Assembly (NCBI GenBank): GCA_002772205.1
Contig: PCRZ01000035.1
Coordinates: 692 to 8,274 of the forward strand
Reading direction: 5' to 3'
Origin: Candidatus Jorgensenbacteria bacterium CG23_combo_of_CG06-09_8_20_14_all_54_14
GTDB lineage: Bacteria > Patescibacteriota > Minisyncoccia > UBA6257 > GWB1-50-10
Length of the DNA stretch: 7,583 bases
The notes beneath the pieces were generated by a model. The model made no database searches. It had not been told where the DNA came from and saw nothing but the letters and a program-made list of their open reading frames with translations. Position 1 is the stretch's first letter. Every line of letters begins with the position of its first letter. Positions 1 through 4,833 of the stretch are shown one piece after another. The position numbers were made by a program, and so were the translations under genes.

Positions 1-609
1 GCCGAGCGCCGCGATGAGCACGGCCGCCGCGAGAAAATGGAATCGCGCGCCCGCCACGAAGTACACGAGAAATGCGGCGGCAAAGATAATGATGGCGGTG
101 GCGGTGGAGGGTTGGGCGATGAGGAGCACCATCACCGCGCCCACAAGCATGAGAAATGGCACGAAACCGCCGAAAAAACTTTTGCTGCGGGTTTTGCTCC
201 GCGCGAACCAACTAGCGAGGTAAATTAGAAACGAGAGTTTTAGGAGTTCGCTCGGCTGGAACGTGAAGAAGCCCGCCGAGAGCCACCGCTCCCCTCCCTT
301 GAGGTGAACCCCAAGGGGGGTCCATACGAGGGCGAGGAGCACGAGGGTGAAGAGAAGGAAGGGTATTGAAAATTTTTCCCATACCCGGTAGTACACGAAG
401 AAACCTGCGAGAAACCCCACGAGGCCGATGGAAAAACCGTTCATGAGCTGGTGGCGGAGGTAGTACCAGCTCTCGCCGAATTTCGCCTGGGCGAGGTCCG
501 ATGAGGCGCTCGTGAGCATCACGAGTCCAAATACCGTGAGGAACACGAGGAGGCAGAGAAAGAGAGTGTCCGGCTTCTTGCCGCGCGGGCCGAAGAAACG
601 TTTCACCAT
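1..609 (-). CDS. ftsW: FtsW/RodA/SpoVE (SEDS) glycosyltransferase, probably FtsW; 3' end cut by window edge
   Basis: SEDS-family membrane protein that polymerises lipid II into glycan strands, acting with a class B PBP at the division septum (family knowledge). Read on the minus strand from ATG at 609, the frame is open to base 1 and gives 203 residues; the C-terminal half lies beyond the edge. Visible signatures are MLTSAS (residues 31-36), the loop GGERWL (105-110) and FQPSELLKL (117-125), all typical of FtsW/RodA. Hydrophobic segments fall near residues 15-35, 54-74, 82-98, 122-133, 148-165, 170-187 and 190-203. The usual QPD near the next helix reads QPS (166-168). The start overlaps the end of the upstream gene by 7 bases (ATGGTGA) and has no Shine-Dalgarno, so translational coupling is likely. 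FtsW rather than RodA is inferred from the mraY/carboxypeptidase context. Confidence 0.93.
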   Translation of the reverse strand, partial: MVKRFFGPRGKKPDTLFLCLLVFLTVFGLVMLTSASSDLAQAKFGESWYYLRHQLMNGFSIGLVGFLAGFFVYYRVWEKFSIPFLLFTLVLLALVWTPLGVHLKGGERWLSAGFFTFQPSELLKLSFLIYLASWFARSKTRSKSFFGGFVPFLMLVGAVMVLLIAQPSTATAIIIFAAAFLVYFVAGARFHFLAAAVLIAALG

Positions 610-2081
610 AGGAATATGCCCGGGCGGAGCGCCGCGCCGGCGAGTATCGGCTCCGGAAGTCCCTCCCGGAGCGCCGCCTGTCCGTTCACAAACACGTCGC
701 TCGGTGTCCCGTCCCGCAGTATGACCACATCCGCGTAATAGCCGGGTTTCAAACTCCCCCGCTTTGTGATGCGGAATTTCCGTGCGGCGAGCGATGTGAG
801 CTTTTCCACTGCGCGCTCCAAGGGAAATATCCCGCCGCGCGCCGCGCGGAGGAACGTCGGCAACACGAGCGGACCCCGCGGGAGCCCGCCCGCGCTCACG
901 AGGGCACGCTCATGTACAAGGTAACGCCCAAGGAGTCCGGGGTCCGCGAGCGGCGCCATGAGCACAGCGCGGAGATCGGTGGCGTTCATAAAGGAGAGGA
1001 GCGCGCGGCCGAACGGCTGATGCCCGTGGAGCGCAAGGTCGGCGAGCGCCTTCCCCTCAAGGGAAGCGAGGGGACGCGAGGGGACGTACGCCACCGAGAA
1101 CGGGATCGTGCGGAATCGTTCAAGGTACACGGAGATGCGTCGCTTACCCTCCGCCGTGCGGAGATAGCGGAGCGCTTCCCCGCGTTCCATCGCCTGCAGC
1201 CATTCGGGGAGGAGCGCTGCAAGCGGCATGGGGACGCGTTCGCACGGGTAGATATCAAAGTGAACGTTCAGCGTGGTCGTGGCCTTATCGAGTAGCGTGA
1301 GCACGCGGTCGTAGGCCTCTCGGTGCTCCGCGAGGGGGGTGAGCCGGCTCACCTCCAGATTGACCTTCTCTCCGCGGGCGGCGTGGAGCATCTCTTCTAT
1401 GGATTTTTCAACCGCGTCGCTCCTCCGGAGAGGGTTCACCGCGAGGACGCGCCGCGCCCGTGCGGCAACTGCCGCGAGCACCCGGAGCTCGTGGAAAGGG
1501 ATCTCCCGCGCGTGGGCATCGCTCAAGTCAACGGAGACACCGAAAGCGCCATCCCGACAGGCGCGAGAGAGTATCTTCCCAAGCGCGGCGAGCTCACGCT
1601 CGGTGAGGTCGCGGAACGCATCGCGTGTGAGCGCCCTTCGGACAGTGGTATACCCCGCGAGCGTTCCGAAGTTAACCCCCAAACCCCGCGCGCCGAGCCA
1701 TTTGAGAAATTTTCCCACCGTTTCCCCGCGTACATGCACCCCTTCGGTTGATGTCCATCGCTCCACGGCACGCAATGACCCGTCGAGGAGGGGCGCCAGA
1801 GAGACGCCGCCGTTCCCTCCGATGACCGTGGTAACGCCCTGCCGGAGAAGGTGCGCGGCGTGCGGTTCGGAGAAGAGCGTGAGATGGTGGTCAATCTCCC
1901 CTCCCACATCAATGAAACCGGGGGCGACCACCGCGCCGGTCGCGTCAATGGTGGCATGGGCATGCACCTTGCCGATTTCACCTACTCGCACGATGCGGCT
2001 GCCGCGGATGAGCACGTCGCCGGTAGCCGGCGCGGTACCGCTCCCATCACACACCAATCCGCCTCTGATGAGCGTGGTCAT
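603..2081 (-). CDS. Amidohydrolase-superfamily protein of the D-aminoacylase type, probably a catalytically dead pseudoenzyme
   Basis: Full-length 492-residue protein with the D-aminoacylase/N-acyl-D-amino-acid deacylase layout: N-terminal beta part (DGSGTAPATGDVLIRGSRIV, 12-31), ATIDATGAVVAPGFID (43-58), QGVTTVIGG (81-89), FDIYP (275-279), LLPEW (290-294), and a C-terminal KLTSLAARKF...RGSLKPGYYADVVIL (428-455). Active members hydrolyse N-acyl-D-amino acids with Zn. Here the metal and catalytic positions are replaced: HxH after GFID is G60-G-E62, the Cys of GNCG is G91, the His of the HxR motif is N216, the His of SHxK is R246, and the Asp of SDG is A397. The frame is uninterrupted, so it appears selected for a non-catalytic role, though D64/H65/H66 could form a new site. 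ATG at 2081 has no Shine-Dalgarno and lies 9 bases after an extended -10. It precedes and overlaps ftsW. The family call is firm; loss of activity is inference. Confidence 0.85.
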   Translation of the reverse strand: MTTLIRGGLVCDGSGTAPATGDVLIRGSRIVRVGEIGKVHAHATIDATGAVVAPGFIDVGGEIDHHLTLFSEPHAAHLLRQGVTTVIGGNGGVSLAPLLDGSLRAVERWTSTEGVHVRGETVGKFLKWLGARGLGVNFGTLAGYTTVRRALTRDAFRDLTERELAALGKILSRACRDGAFGVSVDLSDAHAREIPFHELRVLAAVAARARRVLAVNPLRRSDAVEKSIEEMLHAARGEKVNLEVSRLTPLAEHREAYDRVLTLLDKATTTLNVHFDIYPCERVPMPLAALLPEWLQAMERGEALRYLRTAEGKRRISVYLERFRTIPFSVAYVPSRPLASLEGKALADLALHGHQPFGRALLSFMNATDLRAVLMAPLADPGLLGRYLVHERALVSAGGLPRGPLVLPTFLRAARGGIFPLERAVEKLTSLAARKFRITKRGSLKPGYYADVVILRDGTPSDVFVNGQAALREGLPEPILAGAALRPGIFLW

Positions 2082-2090
2082 TTCTATACT

Positions 2091-2099
2091 ATTGTAGCA
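2091..2099 (-). promoter_or_regulatory. Extended -10 promoter for the amidohydrolase-ftsW operon
   Basis: Minus-strand TGCTACAAT contains TACAAT (5 of 6 to TATAAT) with the TGN extension. The hexamer ends 9 bases before the amidohydrolase ATG, so the transcript would start about at the start codon with a leader of 0-4 bases. No good -35 is seen at 16-18 bases upstream, which is tolerable with an extended -10. It is the only promoter-like site close to this gene. Confidence 0.45.
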
Positions 2100-2128
2100 T
2101 GAACCAAGGCTCCCGCTCGATTTTTATA

Positions 2129-2168
2129 TGCCAAGAGAAAACCACGGGCGTGAGTTTGTAGAGTTTCA
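2129..2168 (+). repeat. Hairpin repeat A, copy 1 (right arm degenerate)
   Basis: First of three copies of a roughly 40-base repeat with the layout TGCCAARAGAAAA, left arm CCACGGGC (2142-2149), loop GTGA, right arm, then AGTTTCA. The right arm is GTTTGTAG instead of GCCCGTGG: all differences are C-to-T or G-to-A. In RNA read from the plus strand most pairs survive as G-U wobbles with one mismatch; on the minus strand they become C-A mismatches. A T-run precedes the copy, as in copy 3. Confidence 0.8.
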
Positions 2169-2172
2169 CTTT

Positions 2173-2212
2173 TACTACAATACTTTCTGCCATCGCTGAA
2201 AGTATTGTAGTA
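2173..2212. repeat. Perfect 15-bp inverted repeat with 10-base loop
   Basis: TACTACAATACTTTC (2173-2187) and its exact complement GAAAGTATTGTAGTA (2198-2212) flank a 10-base loop. It lies 11 bases after the right arm of hairpin repeat A copy 1. No T-run follows on the plus strand, but the minus-strand side continues AAAAGTG, so it is not a typical terminator. The TACTACA end is shared with the palindrome at 2562-2599. Confidence 0.85.
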
Positions 2213-2254
2213 GATGGAAGAGGAAGGTTTTCGGCCGATGTTGGGTGAAGGCGT

Positions 2255-2274
2255 CCCGCAAAGCGGGCTTGCGG
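2255..2274. other. Two mutually exclusive short hairpins
   Basis: CCCGC (2255-2259) can pair with GCGGG (2263-2267) around a 3-base loop, or the overlapping CCGCAA (2256-2261) can pair with TTGCGG (2269-2274) around a 7-base loop. The two pairings compete for the same bases. This is the geometry of an attenuator switch, but with no gene or ligand evidence it may be coincidence in a small GC-rich stretch. Confidence 0.4.
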
Positions 2275-2280
2275 AACAAG

Positions 2281-2320
2281 TGACAAAAGAAACCACGGGC
2301 GTAAGTTTGTGAAGTTTTAT
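2281..2320 (+). repeat. Hairpin repeat A, copy 2 (right arm degenerate)
   Basis: Second copy, with left arm CCACGGGC at 2293-2300, loop GTAA and right arm GTTTGTGA, then AGTTTTA. As in copy 1, the central CCC of the right arm has become TTT, so the two share a derived state. The GTAA loop is again of the GNRA type. It starts 151 bases after copy 1, and the sequence just before it is TGACAAAAGAA, matching the TGCCAARAGAA lead-in of the other copies with two changes. Confidence 0.78.
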
Positions 2321-2362
2321 TTAGAATAATCTCCCGTTTTTTTTGAGTATAGAAAAAATAAG

Positions 2363-2395
2363 AGGGTGCTATAATTGATTATAGCACCCTTTTTT
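2363..2395 (+). terminator. Intrinsic terminator-like hairpin, possibly bidirectional
   Basis: AGGGTGCTATAA (2363-2374), loop TTGA (2375-2378) and TTATAGCACCCT (2379-2390) form a perfect 12-bp stem followed by a T-run through 2395 on the plus strand. On the minus strand the hairpin is followed by CTTATTTTTT, also U-rich, so it may work in both directions. Its AGGGTGCTA/TAGCACC outer arm recurs in the palindrome at 2469-2492. No plus-strand gene precedes it, so either it ends minus-strand read-through from mraY or it ends an unrecognised plus-strand RNA. Confidence 0.75.
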
Positions 2396-2399
2396 CGTA

Positions 2400-2440
2400 T
2401 GCCAAAAGAAAACCACGGGCGTGAGCCCGTGGAGTTTCAT
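2400..2440 (+). repeat. Hairpin repeat A, copy 3 (perfect hairpin)
   Basis: Intact copy: CCACGGGC (2413-2420), GNRA loop GTGA (2421-2424), GCCCGTGG (2425-2432), an 8-base perfect stem. On the minus strand the same hairpin is followed by TTTTCTTTT, the form of an intrinsic terminator, so it could end read-through from mraY about 300 bases downstream of its stop. The CCACGGGC-loop-GCCCGTGG form also resembles subterminal hairpins of IS200/IS605 (tnpA/tnpB) elements, but no transposase gene is in the window, so that origin is only a suggestion. Confidence 0.82.
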
Positions 2441-2468
2441 TGTATTTAGCGAGCGCAGAAGATCAGAG

Positions 2469-2492
2469 GGTGCTACAGTTAACTGTAGCACC
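2469..2492. repeat. 24-bp perfect palindrome, relative of the terminator hairpin
   Basis: GGTGCTACAGTT (2469-2480) is followed directly by its exact complement AACTGTAGCACC (2481-2492), with no spacer. The outer seven bases of each arm and the preceding AGAG match the terminator hairpin at 2363-2390, so the two look like diverged copies. Neither strand has a T-run after it. Together they give a hairpin A-then-hairpin B order twice (2281-2395 and 2400-2492). Confidence 0.82.
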
Positions 2493-2506
2493 GTTTATCC
2501 ACACAC

Positions 2507-2560
2507 TTCTTTTTATTCCTCTACCTTCAATTTTCCACCCCTCCTTTTCCCCTCTCCTCC
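2507..2560. other. Polypyrimidine tract (plus strand)
   Basis: About 54 bases are overwhelmingly C and T on the plus strand, giving a purine run on the minus strand that includes GGAGGAGAGGGGAAAAGG, AGGAGGGG and GAAGG. Such asymmetry can support triplex DNA or G-rich structure, and the minus strand carries several anti-Shine-Dalgarno-complementary cores without start codons behind them. No gene is seen in it. Confidence 0.6.
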
Positions 2561-2561
2561 G

Positions 2562-2599
2562 TTACTACACCAACTGACGATCGTCATTTAGTGTAGTAA
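2562..2599. repeat. 38-bp near-perfect palindrome with TGACGATCGTCA core
   Basis: The dyad axis lies between 2580 and 2581. The outer arms TTACTACAC (2562-2570) and GTGTAGTAA (2591-2599) pair exactly, as does the core TGACGA/TCGTCA (2575-2586); only 2 of 19 base pairs mismatch. There is no loop. It may be an operator for a dimeric regulator, a cruciform-forming palindrome or a mobile palindromic element. The TTACTACA end matches the inverted repeat at 2173-2212. Confidence 0.75.
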
Positions 2600-2607
2600 G
2601 AAGCCAA

Positions 2608-2639
2608 TCAGCTAATTTCAATCATCAATCCCCCCTCCT
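2608..2639 (-). other. Strong Shine-Dalgarno before a 5-codon reading frame
   Basis: On the minus strand AGGAGG (2639-2634) is followed after 8 bases by ATG (2625-2623) and the frame M-I-E-I-S-stop (TGA, 2610-2608). It lies about 100 bases after the mraY stop. A tiny leader peptide is possible but the length gives no coding evidence. It is notable because the true genes here lack such a site. Confidence 0.3.
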
Positions 2640-2663
2640 ATTTCCTAAATAAATCGCGCCAGT

Positions 2664-2671
2664 CCTCCTTT
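2664..2671 (-). other. Orphan consensus Shine-Dalgarno sequence AAAGGAGG
   Basis: The minus strand reads AAAGGAGG, a near-maximal match to the 16S rRNA 3' end, 66 bases after the mraY stop. No ATG or GTG follows at normal spacing; the nearest candidate codons are CTG (one base away) and ATT. It may mark a lost gene, a ribosome-binding RNA element, or chance within a purine-rich strand. Confidence 0.4.
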
Positions 2672-2675
2672 GCTA

Positions 2676-2723
2676 AAGCTATCCGTCGCTACTACGTAGC
2701 TATGGAATAGAGCAGTATAGCTT
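2676..2723. repeat. Nested inverted repeats just downstream of mraY
   Basis: An outer pair AAGCTAT (2676-2682) and ATAGCTT (2717-2723) encloses an inner hairpin GCTAC-TAC-GTAGC (2688-2700). The structure starts 14 bases after the mraY stop and would form in its 3' end. It lacks a T-run on the minus strand, so it is more likely an RNA-stabilising or repeat structure than a terminator. Confidence 0.5.
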
Positions 2724-2737
2724 CGGAAGGGCGCGCC

Positions 2738-3784
2738 TTAGATAAATCGGGCGAGAAAGAAGAACACAAGGCCGAGCGTGGTTGCCACCGCCGAGACGAT
2801 CCAAAACCGCATGGTGACCTGGCTCTCGGGCCAGCCCATGGCCTCAAAGTGGTGATGGATGGGCGTGGAGAGAAATATTTTTTTCTTCCGTATCTTTTTG
2901 CTCAAAACCTGCACGATAACCGAACACGATTCCACCACGAAGATGAACGCGAAGAACGGCAGGAGGAGGGCGGTGTTGGTGAGCATCGCCATGACCCCGA
3001 GGGTGATGCCAAGCGACATGGAACCGGTATCGCCCATGAAAAACCGCGCCGGATAGATATTGAACCAGAGGAACGCGAGGAGCGCCCCAATGGTGGCGGC
3101 GTTCATCGCGGCGAGGTCGTACCGGTGGAGCACAAAGGCGACGACCGCAAAAGCCATGAAAGAGAAGAGGAGCACCCCTCCCGCGAGACCATCCAGGCCG
3201 TCGGTCTCGTTCGCCGAGAACGCGGTCGCAGTCAAGACCAGGATGAAGAACGGAATATACCACCAGCCGATGGTCACGGTTCCCACGAACGGGATGAAGA
3301 GCACATTGAATCCAAGTTTGAAGTAGAACCACCAGGCGCCCACCGCCGCCACCGCCGCGTAGAGGGCGAGTTTCTGGGGCACCGAGAGCCCACCGCCGTG
3401 GGGTCCTTTCCCCAGAATGCCAAAGAGGTCGTCAAAAAGCCCCACGAGCGCCGCGAGAAAAAGCGCGGCGAGGGGGAGGTAGGTCTCCGCGCGGTTCACA
3501 AAATTGAAATAGGTGGCGAATCCGTCAAAGAGCCCATCGGCCGCGAGGAAAATGAGCGCGAGGCCGAGGACGGTGAGCCAGATGACGACGCCGCCCATGG
3601 TGGGCGTATTAGATTTCCCCTTGTGGAGCGAGTAGAAAATGGGCGCGCTTGCCTCGTCGCGGATGTTTTTCTTGCGGAGCCCGTGCCGCTGAAGGAAGTG
3701 GGCGACGAACGGCGTGAGGAAGAGCGCCACAATGAACGAGATGGCGAAGAGTATGAGAATGCGGATGGCTTCAAAGATTTCCAT
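2738..3784 (-). CDS. mraY: Phospho-N-acetylmuramoyl-pentapeptide transferase MraY
   Basis: Integral membrane enzyme that transfers phospho-MurNAc-pentapeptide from UDP to undecaprenyl phosphate, making lipid I on the cytoplasmic face. At 348 residues it is near the usual 360. Family signatures are complete: KGKSNTPTMGG (55-65), the Mg-binding DD in GLFDDLFG (118-119), NETDGLDGLAGG (192-203, usually NLTDGLDGLA), FMGDTGS (249-255) and the HHHFE loop (310-314). About ten hydrophobic segments cover most of the chain. ATG at 3784 is the only suitable start; no Shine-Dalgarno precedes it, but TATAAT (3820-3815) and TATATT (3801-3796) do, both inside a 9-base-period repeat. It lies 80 bases downstream of the carboxypeptidase gene and is followed by a long structured gap instead of murD or ftsW, so the classical dcw order is broken. 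Confidence 0.97.
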   Translation of the reverse strand: MEIFEAIRILILFAISFIVALFLTPFVAHFLQRHGLRKKNIRDEASAPIFYSLHKGKSNTPTMGGVVIWLTVLGLALIFLAADGLFDGFATYFNFVNRAETYLPLAALFLAALVGLFDDLFGILGKGPHGGGLSVPQKLALYAAVAAVGAWWFYFKLGFNVLFIPFVGTVTIGWWYIPFFILVLTATAFSANETDGLDGLAGGVLLFSFMAFAVVAFVLHRYDLAAMNAATIGALLAFLWFNIYPARFFMGDTGSMSLGITLGVMAMLTNTALLLPFFAFIFVVESCSVIVQVLSKKIRKKKIFLSTPIHHHFEAMGWPESQVTMRFWIVSAVATTLGLVFFFLARFI

Positions 3785-3797
3785 TATGCGATGCTAA

Positions 3798-3860
3798 TAT
3801 ACGAATTCATGCGAATTATACGAATATGAGAAAAAAATCTGCCATTAGTATATTCGCATC
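3798..3860. repeat. ATTCGTATA-type 9-base-period array, opposed halves (mraY upstream gap)
   Basis: Minus-strand units TTCGTATAA, TTCGCATGA and ATTCGTATA lie at 3798-3824 with 9-10 base spacing. Plus-strand units ATTAGTAT and ATTCGCATC lie at 3844-3860. The same consensus recurs at 5603-5701, in a different gap. The array fills most of the 80 bases between the carboxypeptidase stop and mraY and contains the mraY TATAAT. Confidence 0.7.
3815..3820 (-). promoter_or_regulatory. Candidate -10 box (TATAAT) for mraY
   Basis: A perfect TATAAT on the minus strand ends 30 bases before the mraY ATG, giving a leader of about 24 bases without a Shine-Dalgarno. No convincing -35 is seen. The hexamer is part of the repeat unit TTCGTATAATT, which also occurs before scpB, so it could be a promoter carried by the repeat or a chance match in AT-rich DNA. 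Confidence 0.35.
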
Positions 3861-3864
3861 GCGT

Positions 3865-4833
3865 TTACCACGTGTATGCCCTCCCGGCCCAATCAAGAAT
3901 GAGATTCACGTCGTGCACGCGATCCATGCTCCCGAGGAGTATCACCGCGATTCGCCGGTCATGAAATGAGAGCACCCCCACGAAGTTCTCGCCAGCGCTT
4001 TGGAGCGTTCCCGTTTTGCCACCCAAGAAACGCGCGTCAGCGACGAGCGGGTTAATGTTCTGTACGGTATGGCTTACGGGGTCGTTCAGGGGCTGCACGA
4101 GAAATTGCGGCGTACGGGACCACGTAAAGATCTGGGGGTGGTTTCCGAGAATGTACCGGATGAGCCGGAGGAGATCGCTCGGCGAGGAAACGGTGAGGGC
4201 GGAGAGCCCAGCAGGATCGTCAATGTGGGTCTGCGCCATACCCATCTTCACGGCTTTCTCCTGCATCTCACGCACGAATTCGCGCGCACCCCCTCCTCCC
4301 GCTTCCGCAAACACCGCCGCCGCATCGTTCGAGGAAGAGAGCAGCATCACCTTCAGGAGATCCTGCGTCGCATACACCTCTCCGCTTTTTAGGCCTCCCG
4401 CATCACCACCATCGGTGAGCGCCGCTTCGCTTACCGCCACCTTTTTATTTCCCCCCATGTTCTCCATCACTGTGACCGCAGTGAGAAGTTTCACCACGGA
4501 GGCAATCGGCCACTCACCGGTGGCGTTTTTGCTCCAAAGGGCCGTTTCGTCATCCAATGAATAGAGAAGTCCCTCATGGGCGGAGAGCGCCGGATCGAGC
4601 ACGGTCCATAGGCGCACCGGGGCGCGGCGCGAGGAGCCGATGGCGGATTCCACCACCGACGCCCGCTGGAACGAAACGTTCCCCGCCGGTGCAGATTTTG
4701 AAGTGCCCGCGGCGTCGGGGGTCATGTTTCCGAGGGGTGCCGCCGGCACCTCGGTTTCTGAAACCCGGCGGGTAAACCCCGCGACCACGAGAACCACGAA
4801 AACGAGAATTATGGTCTGCCAGCGTTCCTTCAT
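3865..4833 (-). CDS. Serine-type D-alanyl-D-alanine carboxypeptidase (family S11, low-molecular-mass PBP)
   Basis: Acyl-serine enzyme that removes the terminal D-Ala from peptidoglycan stem peptides outside the membrane. With ATG at 4833 it has 322 residues. An N-terminal hydrophobic anchor (about residues 7-21) is followed by a low-complexity Ala/Ser/Pro linker and the catalytic domain. All three penicillin-binding motifs are present: SVVK (112-115, in WPIASVVKLLTA), SSN (167-169, in LLSSSNDAA) and KTG (273-275, in GGKTGTL). The C-terminal beta domain of E. coli PBP5 is absent, as in shorter family members. The frame opens upstream to a TTG at 4872, but that would add a hydrophilic 13-residue stretch before the anchor, so the first ATG is preferred. 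No Shine-Dalgarno is present; a hairpin and an inverted-repeat arm sit at the start. The next gene is mraY, consistent with a wall-synthesis role. Confidence 0.93.
   Translation of the reverse strand: MKERWQTIILVFVVLVVAGFTRRVSETEVPAAPLGNMTPDAAGTSKSAPAGNVSFQRASVVESAIGSSRRAPVRLWTVLDPALSAHEGLLYSLDDETALWSKNATGEWPIASVVKLLTAVTVMENMGGNKKVAVSEAALTDGGDAGGLKSGEVYATQDLLKVMLLSSSNDAAAVFAEAGGGGAREFVREMQEKAVKMGMAQTHIDDPAGLSALTVSSPSDLLRLIRYILGNHPQIFTWSRTPQFLVQPLNDPVSHTVQNINPLVADARFLGGKTGTLQSAGENFVGVLSFHDRRIAVILLGSMDRVHDVNLILDWAGRAYTW

Larger units (their letters stand above)
2102..2737. other. Gene-free, hairpin-dense intergenic region
   Basis: This 636-base gap between mraY and the amidohydrolase has no credible protein gene; the longest minus-strand frames (about 65-70 codons, 2084-2296) run through inverted repeats and resemble nothing. 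It contains three copies of a hairpin repeat, at least four perfect or near-perfect inverted repeats, a terminator-like hairpin, a 54-base polypyrimidine tract and two strong orphan Shine-Dalgarno sequences on the minus strand; these are listed separately. It is AT-richer than the genes around it. It could be a landing zone for small palindromic elements, a set of terminators, or a locus for structured RNA. Confidence 0.8.

Noticed and set aside
912..2097. Long plus-strand open frames opposite the amidohydrolase (up to 252 codons)
   Set aside because: They are shadows on the complement of a GC-rich gene; compositions are Arg/Ser/Pro-rich and no motif is recognisable.
2084..2296. Minus-strand reading frames of 65-70 codons in the gap upstream of the amidohydrolase
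   Set aside because: They run through a hairpin repeat and a perfect inverted repeat, show no family resemblance or ribosome binding site, and overlap the amidohydrolase promoter and start.
2129..2440. CRISPR array
   Set aside because: There are only three repeats with uneven spacing (151 and 120 bases), spacers contain other hairpins, and no cas gene is present.
2400..2440. Complete IS200/IS605 insertion sequence
   Set aside because: Only a hairpin resembling such ends is present; no tnpA or tnpB coding sequence or paired ends could be found in the window.
2676..2723. tRNA-like cloverleaf
   Set aside because: Nested stems exist but there is no T-loop GTTCGA-type sequence, no anticodon arm geometry and no CCA end.
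2849..3829. 326-codon plus-strand frame opposite mraY
   Set aside because: It is very rich in Glu, Arg and His, as expected from the complement of hydrophobic membrane-protein codons; mraY is unambiguous on the other strand.
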